12,091 bases of DNA from contig JAGLGQ010000010.1 in NCBI GenBank assembly GCA_023143935.1, positions 1 to 12,091 on the forward strand, read 5' to 3'. The DNA comes from Minisyncoccota bacterium. GTDB taxonomy: Bacteria; Patescibacteriota; Minisyncoccia; Phycocordibacterales; GCA-2747955. Shown here one piece after another: positions 11,917 through 12,091 of this stretch. A model generated the notes under the pieces. The model did not search any database. It had not been told where the DNA came from and saw only the letters and a list, made by a program, of their open reading frames with translations. The translations under genes and the position numbers were made by a program. Positions within the stretch are counted from its first letter, which is position 1. Every line of letters starts with the position of its first letter.

Positions 11917-11945
11917 ATTATATTACTTTTAAATACAAAAATCAA
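11917..11945 (-). promoter_or_regulatory. Promoter of the small RNA gene
   Basis: The minus strand reads TTGATT (11945-11940), 17 nt, TATAAT (11922-11917). The predicted start at about 11910 coincides with the 5' edge of the long closing stem, and the two were found independently. It is back-to-back with the tatD promoter at 11986-11994. Confidence 0.7.
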
Positions 11946-11985
11946 AAAAATTATCAACTCACAAAAAATATAGAAACAAAAGAAA

Positions 11986-11994
11986 TGTTATAAT
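11986..11994 (+). promoter_or_regulatory. Extended -10 of the TatD-family gene, leaderless arrangement
   Basis: TGT-TATAAT is followed by 6 nt and then the ATG at 12001, the same geometry as rsmE. The expected start site is the A of the ATG. No Shine-Dalgarno is present. Confidence 0.6.
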
Positions 11995-12000
11995 TAAAAA

Positions 12001-12091
12001 ATGGATATAAAATTTTTTGATATACATTCTCATTTACACTCTGTTTTTTTTAAAGATGATAATTCTAAAATACTAAAAAAAATGCAAGCAG
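12001..12091 (+). CDS. TatD-family metal-dependent hydrolase, N-terminal fragment (runs off the right edge)
   Basis: Only the first 30 codons are in the window. The protein begins MDIKFFDIHSHLHSVFFKDD, where DIHSHLH matches the first metal-binding motif (D-x-H-x-H-hD/H) of TatD-type TIM-barrel hydrolases, which act as deoxyribonucleases or phosphoesterases. In many bacteria tatD lies next to metG, which fits the MetRS-C-like protein just upstream. Other amidohydrolase-superfamily members share HxH, so the exact family is not certain. The start is supported by a -10 six nucleotides ahead. Confidence 0.72.
   Translation, partial: MDIKFFDIHSHLHSVFFKDDNSKILKKMQA

Noticed and set aside
415..12091. 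Alternative genetic code with TGA as glycine (as in some candidate phyla)
   Set aside because: Long frames (736 and 827 residues) contain no in-frame TGA and all genes close with TAA or TAG, so the standard bacterial code is sufficient.

Overview
The window is very AT-rich, has short intergenic gaps and lacks Shine-Dalgarno sequences. It combines a divergent housekeeping set with a cluster of secreted and membrane proteins that I associate with the Candidate Phyla Radiation (Patescibacteria), most likely a parcubacterial lineage. That placement is inference from protein style and gene content; no rRNA is present. Complete genes end in TAA, or TAG for rpsT, and no reading frame needs TGA as sense, so the standard bacterial code fits.

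Layout. Positions 1-414 are non-coding and repeat-rich, with a strong hairpin. At 415-1533 (minus) lies a degenerate actin-like PilM/FtsA-type protein, flanked by inverted copies of a GC-rich 24-nt repeat. Positions 1534-1813 hold a 177-bp MITE-like inverted-repeat element. From 8857 down to 1814 (minus) runs a five-gene surface/secretion module: a membrane-anchored protein with calcium-binding repeats, an 827-residue secreted protein, a small helical cytoplasmic protein, a TrbC/VirB2-type pilin-like domain fused to a VanY/M15 peptidase-like domain, and the same pilin-like domain fused to an unrelated 580-residue passenger. The two pilin-like domains share 165 bp of identical DNA. Module and PilM-like gene look like part of a type IV secretion or pilus-like apparatus, but no VirB4 or VirB6 gene is inside the window.

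The right side is housekeeping: tRNA-Ile with a UAU anticodon (8998-9070, plus), a 48-bp perfect palindrome, rpsT (minus), ruvA (plus), a small acidic membrane-anchored protein (minus), rsmE (plus), a stand-alone MetRS-C/Trbp111-type tRNA-binding protein (plus), and the start of a TatD-family hydrolase (12001 to the edge).

The two points I find most noteworthy are as follows. First, there is an unrecognised small RNA gene on the minus strand (about 11910 down to 11752), with a good promoter, a pseudoknot-capable fold and a perfect terminator hairpin. Second, in most transcription units a -10 box, often of the extended TGn type, sits only 6-12 nt before the ATG, which implies leaderless or nearly leaderless mRNAs. 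This includes both pilin-fusion genes inside the apparent operon.
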